Source: Sulfurimonas sp. RIFOXYD12_FULL_33_39 (GTDB lineage Bacteria; Campylobacterota; Campylobacteria; Campylobacterales; Sulfurimonadaceae). Taken from it: DNA of 64,000 bases. Under the pieces are notes generated by a model. It did not search any database. It was given only the letters and a program-made list of their open reading frames with translations, and was not told the DNA's origin. The stretch is from assembly GCA_001829785.1 (NCBI GenBank), contig MICF01000005.1, positions 62,001 to 126,000 on the forward strand, in the 5' to 3' direction. Shown here in pieces: positions 26,346 through 37,100 of the stretch. The translations under genes and the position numbers were made by a program. Position 1 is the first letter of the stretch; each line of letters opens with the position of its first letter.

Positions 26346-27013
26346 ATACACCATTTTATCGGTTTTATGCCGTGTCCGATTAGATACTCGTTCGTCTTTG
26401 AAAACGGTTTTGAGCCAAAAAAGCCTCTGTATGAAGAGAGTGGTGATGGATGGGGAGCTTTTAGGATAAGATGTTTTGAAGCATCTATCAGTGATGCTTT
26501 TGCGGCGGCAGGGCTTCCCCAGAGAATGAAAACCAGATTTTCTTTTTGATAACTCAATATTCTTATAACCGCATCGGTAAATATCTCCCAACCCATATTT
26601 TTATGGGAGTTTGCCTCATTCGCACGAACACTCAAAACGGTATTTATCAAAAAAACACCCTCTTTTGCCCACTGTGTAAGATTTCCGCTTTTGGGAATAT
26701 CACAGCCCATATCGTCTTGCAACTCTTTAAAAATATTTTTAAGCGAAGGCGGATGAGGGATGCCGTCGTTTACCGAAAATGCAAGTCCGTGAGCCTGATT
26801 TGCACCATGATAAGGGTCTTGCCCCAGTATCACTACTTTTACATTTTCAAACGGAGTGTTGTCGAATGCCGCAAAAATATTCGCACCTTTTGGATACACC
26901 GTATGATTTTTTTTCTCATCTACCAAAAAGCTTTTTAGCGAAATAAAATAAGGCTTTTGAAACTCGTCAAAAAGTATTTTTTTCCAACTATCTTCTATTT
27001 TCGGGTCTATCAT
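26342..27013 (-). CDS. ung: Uracil-DNA glycosylase
   Basis: 223 residues, normal length. Motif A GQDPYHGANQAHGLAFSV (about 63-80), the LLNTVLSVR-like LINTVLSVRANEANSH, and motif B HPSPLSSYRGFFG (about 187-199) identify family 1 UNG, which removes uracil from DNA. The end (GIKPIKWCI) is unusual and coincides with the edge of the foreign region; the final residues could have been altered by the insertion. It lies 22 bases after the MoxR-like gene and is probably cotranscribed with it. Confidence 0.95.
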   Translation of the reverse strand: MIDPKIEDSWKKILFDEFQKPYFISLKSFLVDEKKNHTVYPKGANIFAAFDNTPFENVKVVILGQDPYHGANQAHGLAFSVNDGIPHPPSLKNIFKELQDDMGCDIPKSGNLTQWAKEGVFLINTVLSVRANEANSHKNMGWEIFTDAVIRILSYQKENLVFILWGSPAAAKASLIDASKHLILKAPHPSPLSSYRGFFGSKPFSKTNEYLIGHGIKPIKWCI

Positions 27014-27035
27014 GTTTGCTCACTTTTTATTTAAA

Positions 27036-28040
27036 TTATGCCAAAAGATAAGCAAACTTTTTAACCCACTCTTTAAAAACTGCCGAGTGTTCCATTCTCA
27101 CACCGTTTCTTTGCAAGTCTTGGACTATCATAACGGCAAACTCGCTCTTTAGCTCCATTGTATAAGAGAGCAGATTATCGAGTCTCTCATCACTGCCTTC
27201 TTTTAGGTATGCGCTTACAAGTCCCGTACTTAGAGCATAAAGAACATCTACCTCATCGCTGTACTCGCCGCTTCCGTTGTCTAATATAGTGTTTATATCA
27301 GGCAGTTTATGCATAACCTTTGCAAATGCTAAAAAAGAGACGGCAACTTCGCGCCCGACTGCTCCGCTTATGGTATCTAAAAGCAGCTCGTTTGAAACTC
27401 GGCTTTTGAGTATTTTGTTGACATATTCCCAGCTTCTAGGCGTTGCAAAGCTTTTTACATCACTCTTTGCATCAAAGGTGAACAAATGTTCGCTTCTGTA
27501 TGAGATGTATGAAATTACTTTCTCGTCAATCTCTTTTTTATAAGCCCAAAGTCTCCAATCCTCTACATGTACATCCATCTCAAAATGAACAAATCTGTTT
27601 GCCAAAGGGCTTGGCATACGGTATGTCACGCCTCTGTCGCCCTCACGGTTTCCTGCCGCGACTATCGCCCAACCATCAGGAAGTTCATACTCTCCTACTT
27701 TTCTATCGAGTATAAGCTGATAGGCAGAAGCTTGAACGCTAGGAGCGGCAGAGTTTAGCTCATCTAAAAATAAAATTCCCTCTCCCGTGCGGGGCAAAAA
27801 AGCAGGAGGCGCCCAAAGAGCGGTATGAGAATCTTTGTCGTAAAAAGGGATTCCTTTTAAGTCGGTCGGATCCATAAGTGCGAGTCTTAAGTCAATAAAA
27901 CCTATATTTCTCTCATCGGCTATCTGCTTGACTATTGACGACTTTCCGATTCCGGGCGCGCCCCATAAAAAAGTGGGAACTCTCTGTTCGATTAAAGAGT
28001 TTATTACAGTTATCAGATTTGTGGCTCTCAAACTTCCCAC
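27036..28040 (-). CDS. MoxR-type AAA ATPase
   Basis: About 334 residues. Walker A GAPGIGKSS lies near residue 25, Walker B ILFLDELNSA near 90, and sensor AAGNREGDRGVTYRMP near 128. MoxR ATPases remodel target proteins with VWA-domain partners; the matching VWA-like gene lies at 21.0-22.1 kb. The start is uncertain: a GTG at 28040 overlaps the upstream gene by 13 bases, and a TTG at 28031 (LRATNLITV) is also possible behind GGGTGGGAAG. Confidence 0.88.
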   Translation of the reverse strand: MGSLRATNLITVINSLIEQRVPTFLWGAPGIGKSSIVKQIADERNIGFIDLRLALMDPTDLKGIPFYDKDSHTALWAPPAFLPRTGEGILFLDELNSAAPSVQASAYQLILDRKVGEYELPDGWAIVAAGNREGDRGVTYRMPSPLANRFVHFEMDVHVEDWRLWAYKKEIDEKVISYISYRSEHLFTFDAKSDVKSFATPRSWEYVNKILKSRVSNELLLDTISGAVGREVAVSFLAFAKVMHKLPDINTILDNGSGEYSDEVDVLYALSTGLVSAYLKEGSDERLDNLLSYTMELKSEFAVMIVQDLQRNGVRMEHSAVFKEWVKKFAYLLA

Positions 28041-29386
28041 CCTATATTTTCTTGTTGTATATGTTTGCCAAAAGAGGGATTTTCTTTTACCTCTCTAGCT
28101 AGTCTTGAGTCTAATTGAAACTGGTATAAAATCTCTATCGGAGTACTTTTATTTTTTGCCAGTGCTTTTAAAACTTCTATATCCAAACTCTTTGACAATG
28201 CTTTTAAAATATGAGAAGGCGTATTTTCATTATTTGCCAAATAGAGATGATTTTTTTCATCTTTATATGCCTCTTCAAGATTCTCTTTTGGCGTAGCCGG
28301 ATTTTCGTAAACGGCAAATCTTATATCATCCGAGTCTTCAGACAAAAGCTTGCCTACCAGCCTTTCGTCTAAATTACTATTTATTGCCAAATGAAGCATA
28401 ACTTCTTGTTTATTTAAAGAGTGTAGTCTTGTTTGCATCTCAAATGTCAGTGATTCATTTAAAGCCAGTGCAGAGTGCTGTTTTTTAATAAGTAGTTCAA
28501 AAAGCTCATTGTTTAGTTTTACATGTTTTGCAATATTTTTTACAGATCTATCTGCTTCTAAAAACTTATCTATTACGCTTTTTGACAAATTAAAATTATA
28601 CGAGAGCGCTTCGTGAACATCCTCATGCATATCGTCATACAGTATATTTTGCATATCTTCATCACAATTTTGACGCATTGCTATAAGAGTTTTTATATAT
28701 GAATCTGATTTTTTTATAAATGACTTAAGTACGTTTTTTGGAGCATTTACATGTATTGCGATGGAAGATAAAATATTGTAATTTGCACTTTTTTTGTCGC
28801 TATCAAAACTTTTTTGCAGAGGCTCAAGCTCTGATATAGCTTCTATAAGCTCCTCACGATTAGTCTGCACTATAAGATGCATTAAACCCGAAGTCGCATA
28901 CTGAACGTTGTGGTTTCTCTCAATATTTTGGTAAAAGCGCAAAATAAGTGCAGCACTTACATCGCGGTTATCGTCATTTTCAAAGAAATCTTCTTTGCTC
29001 CACGAATACATCTTCAGCAGTTTAAAAAAAAGTTCATCGCTTATAGTTGAGTTTTGCAAGAAACTCTTTAGTCTATCTTTGTCATGAGAGAGTTTCAAGC
29101 TCATTAAAAGAGTATCGGTGTCTATATATTTTGCAAGTTCTTTTTCAAAACTGTCTATCGAAATGAATTCAAGCTCTTTTGAGTATCTTTCATATAGTTT
29201 CTCACTATCCTTTTGCTCATAAGGCGTCATCATTTTGCCCTCAACAACAACCATAACATCTTCGCAAAATTCATTAACGACTCTTATATTATGAGACTTA
29301 AGCTGGGAGCCAAATTCATCCATGCTAAAAGCACGGCTTTTACCAAAAAGCAAAATAGATTTATCTTGTAATTTTTTTAAATTCAT
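28028..29386 (-). CDS. Leucine-rich-variant repeat protein, possible BRCT-like N-terminus
   Basis: 452 residues. Residues about 1-75 (KSILLFGKSRAFSMDEFGSQ, later VVVEGKMMTPYEQ) look like a BRCT-type fold. The rest is helical repeat, clearest in the C-terminal third (NPATPKENLEEAY, NENTPSHILKALS, NKSTPIEILYQF), each unit of the LRV type. No catalytic motif is seen. It probably serves as an adaptor for the MoxR/VWA machine encoded downstream, to which it is coupled by overlap (inference). Confidence 0.6.
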   Translation of the reverse strand: MNLKKLQDKSILLFGKSRAFSMDEFGSQLKSHNIRVVNEFCEDVMVVVEGKMMTPYEQKDSEKLYERYSKELEFISIDSFEKELAKYIDTDTLLMSLKLSHDKDRLKSFLQNSTISDELFFKLLKMYSWSKEDFFENDDNRDVSAALILRFYQNIERNHNVQYATSGLMHLIVQTNREELIEAISELEPLQKSFDSDKKSANYNILSSIAIHVNAPKNVLKSFIKKSDSYIKTLIAMRQNCDEDMQNILYDDMHEDVHEALSYNFNLSKSVIDKFLEADRSVKNIAKHVKLNNELFELLIKKQHSALALNESLTFEMQTRLHSLNKQEVMLHLAINSNLDERLVGKLLSEDSDDIRFAVYENPATPKENLEEAYKDEKNHLYLANNENTPSHILKALSKSLDIEVLKALAKNKSTPIEILYQFQLDSRLAREVKENPSFGKHIQQENIGWEV

Positions 29387-29475
29387 AAGGCAAATTATAC
29401 ATATTTTTATTTAGTTTTCTCTTCTTTGTTATACTTTAGCACTATTTTAATCAAAATACATGTTAGGAACACTAT

Positions 29476-30819
29476 ATGAAGCTTTATGCACCTTGGGAGA
29501 AGGCTTTTAAAAAAGTATCTACTCCTTTTGAAAATTTTTTACATGCTCAAACTACCACAGGTTTAATTTTGATGTTTATGACAATTGTGGCTTTAATCGC
29601 CGCTAATTCACAATTTGCAGAGGCTTACAAACACTTTTTTCATACAGAAATTAGTTTCGGATTTGGCTCTTTTGGTATCTCTCACTCAATTCATCACTGG
29701 ATAAATGACGGTCTTATGGCTATATTTTTCTTTATTATCGGACTAGAAATTAAAAGAGAGATTCTAGTAGGAGAGCTTTCAAATATCAAAGTTGCCATAT
29801 TGCCGATTCTATCCGCTATAGGAGGGATGGCTTTACCGGCACTTATATATATCGGTTTTAACGGCAATGGTGAAGGTGCAAACGGCTGGGGTATTCCTAT
29901 GGCAACAGATATAGCATTTGCCATCAGCGCTCTAGTTTTGCTTGGCAACAGAGTCTCTGCATCGCTTGTTACGTTTTTAGTCGCACTTGCTATCGTGGAT
30001 GATTTAGGAGCAGTTATTGTTATCGCTCTGTTTTATACAAGTGATATAAATATGATATCCCTCTTTTTTGCTTTTGCCTCTTTTTTGGTTTTGGTGTCTT
30101 TTAACCGTTTTGGAATCCATGCAGTTTTACCCTACTTTTTAGTTGGTCTTGGTATGTGGTTTTTTATGCTTGAATCCGGTGTTCATGCAACAATTGCAGG
30201 TGTAATTGCCGCTATGGCGATACCTTCAAAACCAAAATACGCTCCTGCTAATTTTACGACACATACTAAAAACCTTCTTGATGAGTTTGATAACTATCCG
30301 GTTGCAACAGACCATATGATGCATGAAAAGCAAAAAGCGATTGTTCAAAACATAAAAGACAAAATAGACTCTATCGGCGCTCCAGCCTCAAGACTCGAAC
30401 ATACGCTTCATCTTCCTATCAGTTTACTCGTGATACCTCTTTTTGCCCTTGCAAATGCAGGAATATCAATAGATTTTTCATCTATAAAAGATACTGTCGC
30501 ACAACCTGTTTCAATCGGAATAATCATGGGGTTAATTGTAGGAAAAGTGATAGGGATAGCAGGTGTAGCGTGGCTTGCTATAAAAATGAAAATCGCAACA
30601 CTTCCACAAGATACTACCATGAGTCAGATTTTCGGTGTCGCATTTTTGGGTGGAATCGGCTTTACCATGTCTATATTTGTTGCCGACTTAGCATTTTTAG
30701 GAAATGAAGATTTAATCTTTCAAGCAAAAATAGGTATCCTAACAGCCTCTTTGTTTGCAGGAGTTATAGGCTATATATTGCTCAAATATATTATAAAACC
30801 GAGCAATCAAGCAGAGTAA
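29476..30819 (+). CDS. nhaA: NhaA-type Na+/H+ antiporter
   Basis: 447 residues, about 12 membrane helices. Family signatures are visible: GLMAIFFFIIGLEIKREI near residue 78, the ATDIAFA segment near 144 and ALAIVDDLGAV with the paired aspartates of the ion site near 170. It exports Na+ against protons and supports pH and salt homeostasis. A loop of about 60 residues (KYAPANFTTHTKN onward) is longer than in E. coli NhaA. GGAACACTAT precedes the ATG. Divergent from the repeat-protein gene. Confidence 0.95.
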   Translation: MKLYAPWEKAFKKVSTPFENFLHAQTTTGLILMFMTIVALIAANSQFAEAYKHFFHTEISFGFGSFGISHSIHHWINDGLMAIFFFIIGLEIKREILVGELSNIKVAILPILSAIGGMALPALIYIGFNGNGEGANGWGIPMATDIAFAISALVLLGNRVSASLVTFLVALAIVDDLGAVIVIALFYTSDINMISLFFAFASFLVLVSFNRFGIHAVLPYFLVGLGMWFFMLESGVHATIAGVIAAMAIPSKPKYAPANFTTHTKNLLDEFDNYPVATDHMMHEKQKAIVQNIKDKIDSIGAPASRLEHTLHLPISLLVIPLFALANAGISIDFSSIKDTVAQPVSIGIIMGLIVGKVIGIAGVAWLAIKMKIATLPQDTTMSQIFGVAFLGGIGFTMSIFVADLAFLGNEDLIFQAKIGILTASLFAGVIGYILLKYIIKPSNQAE

Positions 30820-30910
30820 GTTTTTGTATAATAAAATAAAATACATGTTATAATGTAAACCTAATTTACTGCATGTAAACCCTGACAAAATTTTATTTAA
30901 AAGGCATATT

Positions 30911-32020
30911 ATGAAAAAAGTCTCTCTGTTTTTAGCTCTGTCTCTGGCTCTTTTTGCCAACAACGCCGTACATGAATTTGCTCCGAGCAAAGAGTGTGCG
31001 TCATGTCACCCAAAAATTTATGAAGAGTATTACGGCTCAATGCATGCAAACTCAACACCTGATAAAGATGTTATCCATAAAGCAGTGTGGGACAAACACC
31101 CTCACAACACAAAACTTGAGCAGTATTCTTGCGGTAAATGCCACTCTCCAGCGGCTAACGACTTAGACAAGATGCTAACCAAAGGCGAGAAAGCTCTGCC
31201 TGATGTAAAAAACGAAACTCATCAAGAAGCGGTCAGTTGTGCGTACTGTCATCGTATAGAGAGCATTGAAAAACATGAGCAAAGCAATACAAACATCATA
31301 AGCAAAGATAAAAAAAGCTACTACGGCTCAACTAGAAGCTCACTTGAGTCTCCTTACCATAAGATTATCACAAAAGAGAATGAGCACTTTGCAAACGGTA
31401 ACGTCTGTATAGGCTGTCACTCACACAATGTAAACAAGTCAGGCTTAAATCTATGCTCTACAAACGTAAACGACCAAATGAGCGGCGCAAACTGCGTAAG
31501 CTGTCACATGCCAAAAGTAGAGGGAAGCTTCTCCTCTATAATAGAGACAAAACAACATGCATTTCACGGTTTTGCAGGAGCGCACTATAACTCTGACATG
31601 TTAAGCAAATATGTAAATATCTCGGTTTTAAGAAATATAGACAATTTTATAGTAAATGTCGATAACCAAAGCTCACATGCACTTCTGCTTCATCCTATGC
31701 GTATGGCTGTTTTAAAAATAAACGTGCAAAGAGGAAAAGAAAAGATAGAGCTTGAAAAAGAGGTTTTTGTAAGAGTAATAGGCAAAGACGGCAAACCTGC
31801 AATGCCGTGGGCAGCGGATACTACGCTAAAAAACTCCATGATACAAGCCAATGAGAAGAGAGAAGTAAAGCGTGATTTTAGGCTTGAAAAAGGCGACAAG
31901 GTAAATGTAGTGTTAGGCTGGTTCTTGGTAAATCCAAAAGCCCTAGAGTCGCTAGGACTTGAGAATGAAAAAGTTGCAAAAGAGTTTCATGTCTTTAAAA
32001 AACAGAGCTTTTCATTTTAA
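30911..32020 (+). CDS. Pentahaem cytochrome c of the c554 type
   Basis: 369 residues with a signal peptide (MKKVSLFLALSLALFANNA). Five CxxCH haem sites are visible (CASCH, CGKCH, CAYCH, CIGCH, CVSCH, about residues 33-200), spread as in cytochrome c554/NrfB-like periplasmic proteins. The C-terminal 150 residues form a beta-sandwich similar in style to that closing the hexahaem fusion at 2.3-5.6 kb. It probably shuttles electrons in periplasmic respiration. AAAAGGCATATT precedes the ATG. Its partner is not in this window. Confidence 0.82.
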   Translation: MKKVSLFLALSLALFANNAVHEFAPSKECASCHPKIYEEYYGSMHANSTPDKDVIHKAVWDKHPHNTKLEQYSCGKCHSPAANDLDKMLTKGEKALPDVKNETHQEAVSCAYCHRIESIEKHEQSNTNIISKDKKSYYGSTRSSLESPYHKIITKENEHFANGNVCIGCHSHNVNKSGLNLCSTNVNDQMSGANCVSCHMPKVEGSFSSIIETKQHAFHGFAGAHYNSDMLSKYVNISVLRNIDNFIVNVDNQSSHALLLHPMRMAVLKINVQRGKEKIELEKEVFVRVIGKDGKPAMPWAADTTLKNSMIQANEKREVKRDFRLEKGDKVNVVLGWFLVNPKALESLGLENEKVAKEFHVFKKQSFSF

Positions 32021-32027
32021 TATATAC

Positions 32028-32053
32028 GCAATTGGAGCAAAGCCCCAATTTGC
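32028..32053. terminator. Hairpin between convergent cytochrome and epimerase genes
   Basis: GCAATTGGAGC (32028-32038) pairs with GCCCCAATTTGC (32042-32053) apart from one mismatch and one bulge, with loop AAA. No clear T-tract on either strand. Confidence 0.45.
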
Positions 32054-32065
32054 TACGCTAGCCGC

Positions 32066-33142
32066 TTAGGCACTAAAGCTTGCCTCTTTAGAGGCAGAGA
32101 TTTTTAATGAAATCTCGCATCCGCTAAACTTAAAATCTAACTCATTTGACGGCTCTTTGTAAAGCAAAGGGCTGTCTAAATCCACATACCCAACGACATC
32201 ACGATAGGCAAACGCGAGATAAAGCGCTATGTTTATGGAGTATGGACCTTCAAGCATAGAACCTAACATACATGTAATCTTTTTTTCTCTTGCATACTCT
32301 AAAATCTCTATCGCCTTTGTAACTCCGCCGCACTTCATAAGCTTGATATTTATCATGTCTGCACTCTGAGACTCCACGACCTTTTTTGCATCCTCAAGGC
32401 TAAACACCGCTTCATCAGCAAGTATGGGAATATGTGAAAAATGCGTTATCTTTTTGAGGCTCTCTAGGTCGGAAGCGATGACGGGCTGTTCTATCAATTC
32501 TATCTTGATATCAAACATATTGTTTATAAAAAACTGCGAATCTTCAAAACTCCATGCCTGATTTGCATCGACCAGTATTTGTACATGTACAAGCTCTTTA
32601 GCTATTTTTCTTATAATATCCACTGCATGTAAAACATCGCTTCCTACTTTTACTTTTAGGATTGTCATTGCGTTTTCATACGCTTTTTTTGCATCTTCAA
32701 GCATAACATCCGCAGAGTTTAGACTTATGGTAACATCTGTTTTAATGGGGGTAAAATCTTTTATCTCAAAATACTCACACAAAGTTTGGTTTATCTCTTT
32801 TACATGTAGAGATATAAACGCCATATCAAGCGCTGCTTTTGCACTTGAGCCAATGCAACACGCCGAGTGCAAAATCTCTAAAGCTTCTTTACATGTAAGG
32901 TTTAAAAACTGCTTTTCTACACTCTCTATGGACTCTAATATTATCTCTATATCTTCGCCCGTAATCGCCTTTGTCGCAGGCGCTTCACCGATGCCTACAT
33001 GTCCGTTTTCATCTTCTACATGTACTCTCACAAACTCTACATGTGAAGTCTCTCTAAGTGCCGTTTTAAAAGGAGTTTTAAGCTCTATGTGTTTTACTTC
33101 TGTCGTGATTTTTGTTATTTTAAATTGTTTTTCTGATGTCAT
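32066..33142 (-). CDS. L-Ala-D/L-Glu dipeptide epimerase (enolase superfamily)
   Basis: 358 residues. Muconate-lactonizing-subgroup landmarks are present: LKVKVGSD (catalytic Lys pair region, near 165), DANQAW (metal Asp, near 193), IEQPV (metal Glu, near 220), ADEAVFS (near 245) and MINIKLMKCGGVTKA (near 268). The enzyme epimerises L-Ala-D-Glu from peptidoglycan turnover. Its natural partners, an amidase and a DUF819 transporter-like gene, lie at 40.2-42.0 kb on the same strand, beyond a foreign insertion. The gene is rich in TACATGTA words. Confidence 0.85.
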   Translation of the reverse strand: MTSEKQFKITKITTEVKHIELKTPFKTALRETSHVEFVRVHVEDENGHVGIGEAPATKAITGEDIEIILESIESVEKQFLNLTCKEALEILHSACCIGSSAKAALDMAFISLHVKEINQTLCEYFEIKDFTPIKTDVTISLNSADVMLEDAKKAYENAMTILKVKVGSDVLHAVDIIRKIAKELVHVQILVDANQAWSFEDSQFFINNMFDIKIELIEQPVIASDLESLKKITHFSHIPILADEAVFSLEDAKKVVESQSADMINIKLMKCGGVTKAIEILEYAREKKITCMLGSMLEGPYSINIALYLAFAYRDVVGYVDLDSPLLYKEPSNELDFKFSGCEISLKISASKEASFSA

Positions 33143-33198
33143 ATCGCAAGCCTTAAAATTATTTTCTATTCTATAATTATCAATTTAATAACATCTAA

Positions 33199-33291
33199 TT
33201 AACTATAATGCTTATTTATCGTAACAAATAATTTAACAAAGGTGGTTTTAGCACTTTCATTTGCTCCTGAGATGATGTAGATGGTTTTCAT
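33199..33291 (-). pseudogene. Stump of a P-loop ATPase or kinase gene
   Basis: A 30-codon frame starts with the ATG immediately after the receiver-gene stop (TAAATG). It reads MKTIYIISGANESAKTTFVK followed by LFVTINKHYS and a stop. The first 21 residues match the start of a zeta-toxin-like or AAA P-loop protein (expected GANGSGKTT), with two P-loop residues changed (Gly to Glu and Gly to Ala). The rest of the gene is gone. It was probably the third gene of the operon. Confidence 0.6.
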
Positions 33292-34119
33292 TTAATTTAA
33301 ATTCCTATTTTGAATAGTCATTCCCAGTTGCATAAGTTTTTCATCAATTTTTTTATATAAAGCATTTAAATTTACTTCTCCTAATAAAAAAGGTAATTTA
33401 AAATTTACTATTTTTTCTTCTATATCTTTTTGCAATATACTTTTTTCTACAATATGTAACTCACCAATAATTTTATCAGCTATATCATCTATTTGTAGAG
33501 TTATTTTTTCTAGTTTATCATCCATACTCTTTATCAACTCATATAACTTTTTATTTTTACTAAAAGATTGAATACTATTAAAATATTCTATATTAAACTT
33601 TATATTTGCGATAATATTATTTTTATCTAAAAATTCTTTAAAATTTTTAGCATCTATATTAGTATGTTTAGAAAAAATATCAGTTACAAAATACCCATGT
33701 TCTTGTTTTAATACACTCAAGTTTGGGTGGCTTGAAATAATGAGTTTTGGAACAGCAAAATATAAATAATTGTCATCATTTTTAATTTGAGTAGGTGTAG
33801 TATTTGAAACTAAATCTTCAATTAATTTGAAACCCATAGTATCTAAGTAATCACTTTTACTATCATTTTCTTTCAAATGTAAATCTATAATTAAGTAATT
33901 TATTTTATGTTCACAAATATAATTAGCTATAAAACTTAAAAAGCTATCTCTATTTGTAATATTTTCATAAAACTCTATATAAAAATCATCAATAGATTCA
34001 AGGTTAGGAAAAATTCTTGATTGCTCCAATCCACTATCTACTAGAGCGAAACTCATTGCTTTACATATTTCAGACTCATTTTCGATAATAAATACTCTTG
34101 CTTCATTCAAATTTGCCAT
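33292..34119 (-). CDS. Receiver-like partner of the GHKL-PRTase protein
   Basis: 275 residues. The first ~170 look like an enlarged receiver domain: acidic VFIIENESE at 9-17, [13 protein letters not shown] with candidate phospho-acceptor Asp79, KLIISSHP with Ser129/130 at the Thr/Ser position, and FSKH with Lys151. Between strands 3 and 4 it holds an insert of about 25 residues. Residues 170-275 are helical and likely mediate dimerisation or an unknown output; no DNA-binding motif is evident. ATG directly follows the stop of the large gene (TAAATG), so translation is coupled. Function unknown. Confidence 0.6.
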
Positions 34120-37100
34120 TTATATATTTTCCTTACTTATGTGAATTTTGTAATACATAGGATCATCATTAACTATGTCCATAGTAATTTGATTAGTTTC
34201 TAATATATTTTTAATTGCTGTATGCCCGACACCATAACTTTCAGATGTATCTTCATTTTCAGTATTTTTCTCATTTTCTATAATAATGATTCTGTTTTCA
34301 CTATAAATATTAATATGTGAATTTGATTTTCCATATTTTAATGCATTTAAAATAAACTCAAAAAATACAAGATTCATAATATCTCGTTTAATTGTAATGT
34401 TAGGGAAATTATATATATTGTTGTTTACATTCAATTTTATATCATTACTTTTAATTAATGGATTCATGTCTGTTATATTAAGGAAGCTAATCAATTTTTG
34501 ATAAAAATCATTTTTTTCAGAATTATTAAAAAAAACATTTTCTATACAATAAGCTTGTTCTTGTTCTACTTTTAAATTTTTATCATAATATTTCCCTAAA
34601 GAGGCTACATATTCTATAATGATTGAAAAGTCTTTAATTTCATTAATTTTTTTCATCAAAGTAGTTTGTTCTAAATATCCTCTATTATATTCTTGAATTA
34701 AATTGTCTAAACGAGTATAAATTCTAATTTGTTTAAATGTAGAATGATTAATATTGCTAATTATTTTCTCAATAAGTTCTTTTTCTTTTGCTATACGCTT
34801 TAGTTCAATCAACTCTTCATACTTACTTCGCATGGCACTAATCATGTTATAGTCTTGGAATAATTTGCATATAATATTTTGATACGCTAAAATCCATCTT
34901 GAAATTAATAAATGCTCATTTAGTTTAGGGGATTTATCCTCATCCATTTTTGTATGTTCAATGACAATTACCCCTATAGGAATAAGCTTATCATTATTAG
35001 TTATACGGATATAAGTTCTAAAGTCTTGATAAAAATTACACCAAATATTATATTTTTTGTTATCATCATTTTCTTTTCTATATTCTATTGTAATTTCATT
35101 ATCATCTATTTCTTTTTTTACAAAAGCACTTCTATATAAAACTTCTTCATTGCCTCCCTTATCTAATTCTTTATATTTATTTAAGACATCTATTAACAAA
35201 CAGTTGTCAATATTTTCATTTAAATCTATACAAATACTTTTTACTTCTTTTGATATAATTTTTTCCAGTATAGCTTTAAAATTTTGTATTTTTTCATCTA
35301 TTGGTCGTTCTTTAACAATAGTTTGAAATATATTTTTATCTATATTTAAATGCGTAGTATTCTCCACAAAAAGACCAAAAATTCTTGAAAATGTTCTTGT
35401 ATATTTAAAAGGAATATCCCCGTAAAACTTCTCTAGTTCTCGTTCAAAATATTTTGATTTTTCTTCGCTATATGTAGTTAATTGCTTAACTGCTATTGGA
35501 TACATATTTAATAATCGTTTATATTTTTCATATTTTTCAGGGCTTTTAATTGCATCTGTTATCTTATAATAGTACATTATTACTTCATACGAAAGTATAT
35601 GATTTACTCCTAAAAAACTACCAAGCGAAAGTAAAAAACTAAAATAATCCAAATTTGTTCTATTTTTGTCTTTATAATGCAATACTATCTCTTTTATACT
35701 ATTACATTTATCAAGCTCCACATAATCCAAATCAGTTAAAAGAGAATGTACTTTAATATTATCTTTACTTAAATTTGTAAATTTTCTTATCTCTTCATAG
35801 ATATATTTATGAATATTTTTTCTTAATGTTTTAAAAAAATAAACTTTTGGAAATGCTAAACTTTTTAAAAATGCTATTTTTGACTCAACCTTTAAAAATT
35901 TATCAATTTCATAAGTAAGTGATTTACCATTAAGATAATTTTTTTCAAAATAATTTTTAACTATATCGTCATAATAATTATCTAGTTTTTTTTCAATATT
36001 TTCTAATCTTTCAAATTCATCTATATACTGATAAATATATTCCGTTGATGACATCCTTAGATAATTTTTTAAATCTGCTATTGATTCAAGCAACTCGTAT
36101 TCTATTGAACAAGCACTTTTCATTGCTAAATCTTTTGCTTTTTTTTGAAATGTATGCTTGATAGTTACTAAAGAAGAACTTATGGCAATCTTTTCAAATA
36201 TTTTTTTTCTCTCACATAAGTAACAATCCTCAAAACCTGTTTTAATAGGATGTATGTTAATCTTTAGATACCTATAAAAATGTTTATCTTTATAAAAATT
36301 ATCCATCAAGCTAAAATCTTTCTCATTTGTTCTATCTATCAAAGTAAATACTGCTTGAAATTTATCTGCAAAAAAACTACTCAAAACACTATAGATATAT
36401 TTAAAAGCTTCCCCACTAGAGATTGCATCATCTACAAAATAAAAACTATAATAGTCTTCTTTATTTTTATATGTAGATGTAAGATTATTAATAGAAAAAT
36501 ACCCTTGCTCTTTATTGTTTAGACTAAGACTATGAATAATGGCATCATTTTCAAAAACTATTTCATTGATAAGAGCTACAAATTCTGCATTTGTATTGTG
36601 TGCTGATGTTAAAATAACAGGAACTTTTTCATCTCTTTTAAACTCTATATTTTTAAAATATTCTTTTATATCATCTTTGTTATTTTTAAAAAACTGTGTT
36701 GTGCGTATATAGTAAAGATAATGATTTGTATTTCTTTCAATATGGGGAAAATAAATAGTATCTTTCCATGAAACTTGAAAAATGTTATCATTTTTTTTAT
36801 ATGTATCATGGGTATGATATAAATCTTTGATATTGTATTTATCCTTGTCTATCTCATATAAAGGTTTATTTTCATCAAAACACCATGAACACTTGGAAGC
36901 CGATTGTAAAACATCATTTAAGTTTTTACTATAAGAGGCAATCCAATTGTGTGAGTCAGTACCATCTTTGGTAAGTTGTATAAGAGTGTATTTTTCATAG
37001 TTTTTTAAATCTTTAGCAAGGTTTTTATCAATATCACTTTCGAATACACTAGGACGAATAAATACAAATCTTTTATTATTATGTAGCTTTTTAAATTTAT

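Noticed and set aside
33199..33291. A functional small P-loop protein
   Set aside because: Thirty codons cannot form a P-loop fold and two motif glycines are altered; treated as a gene stump.
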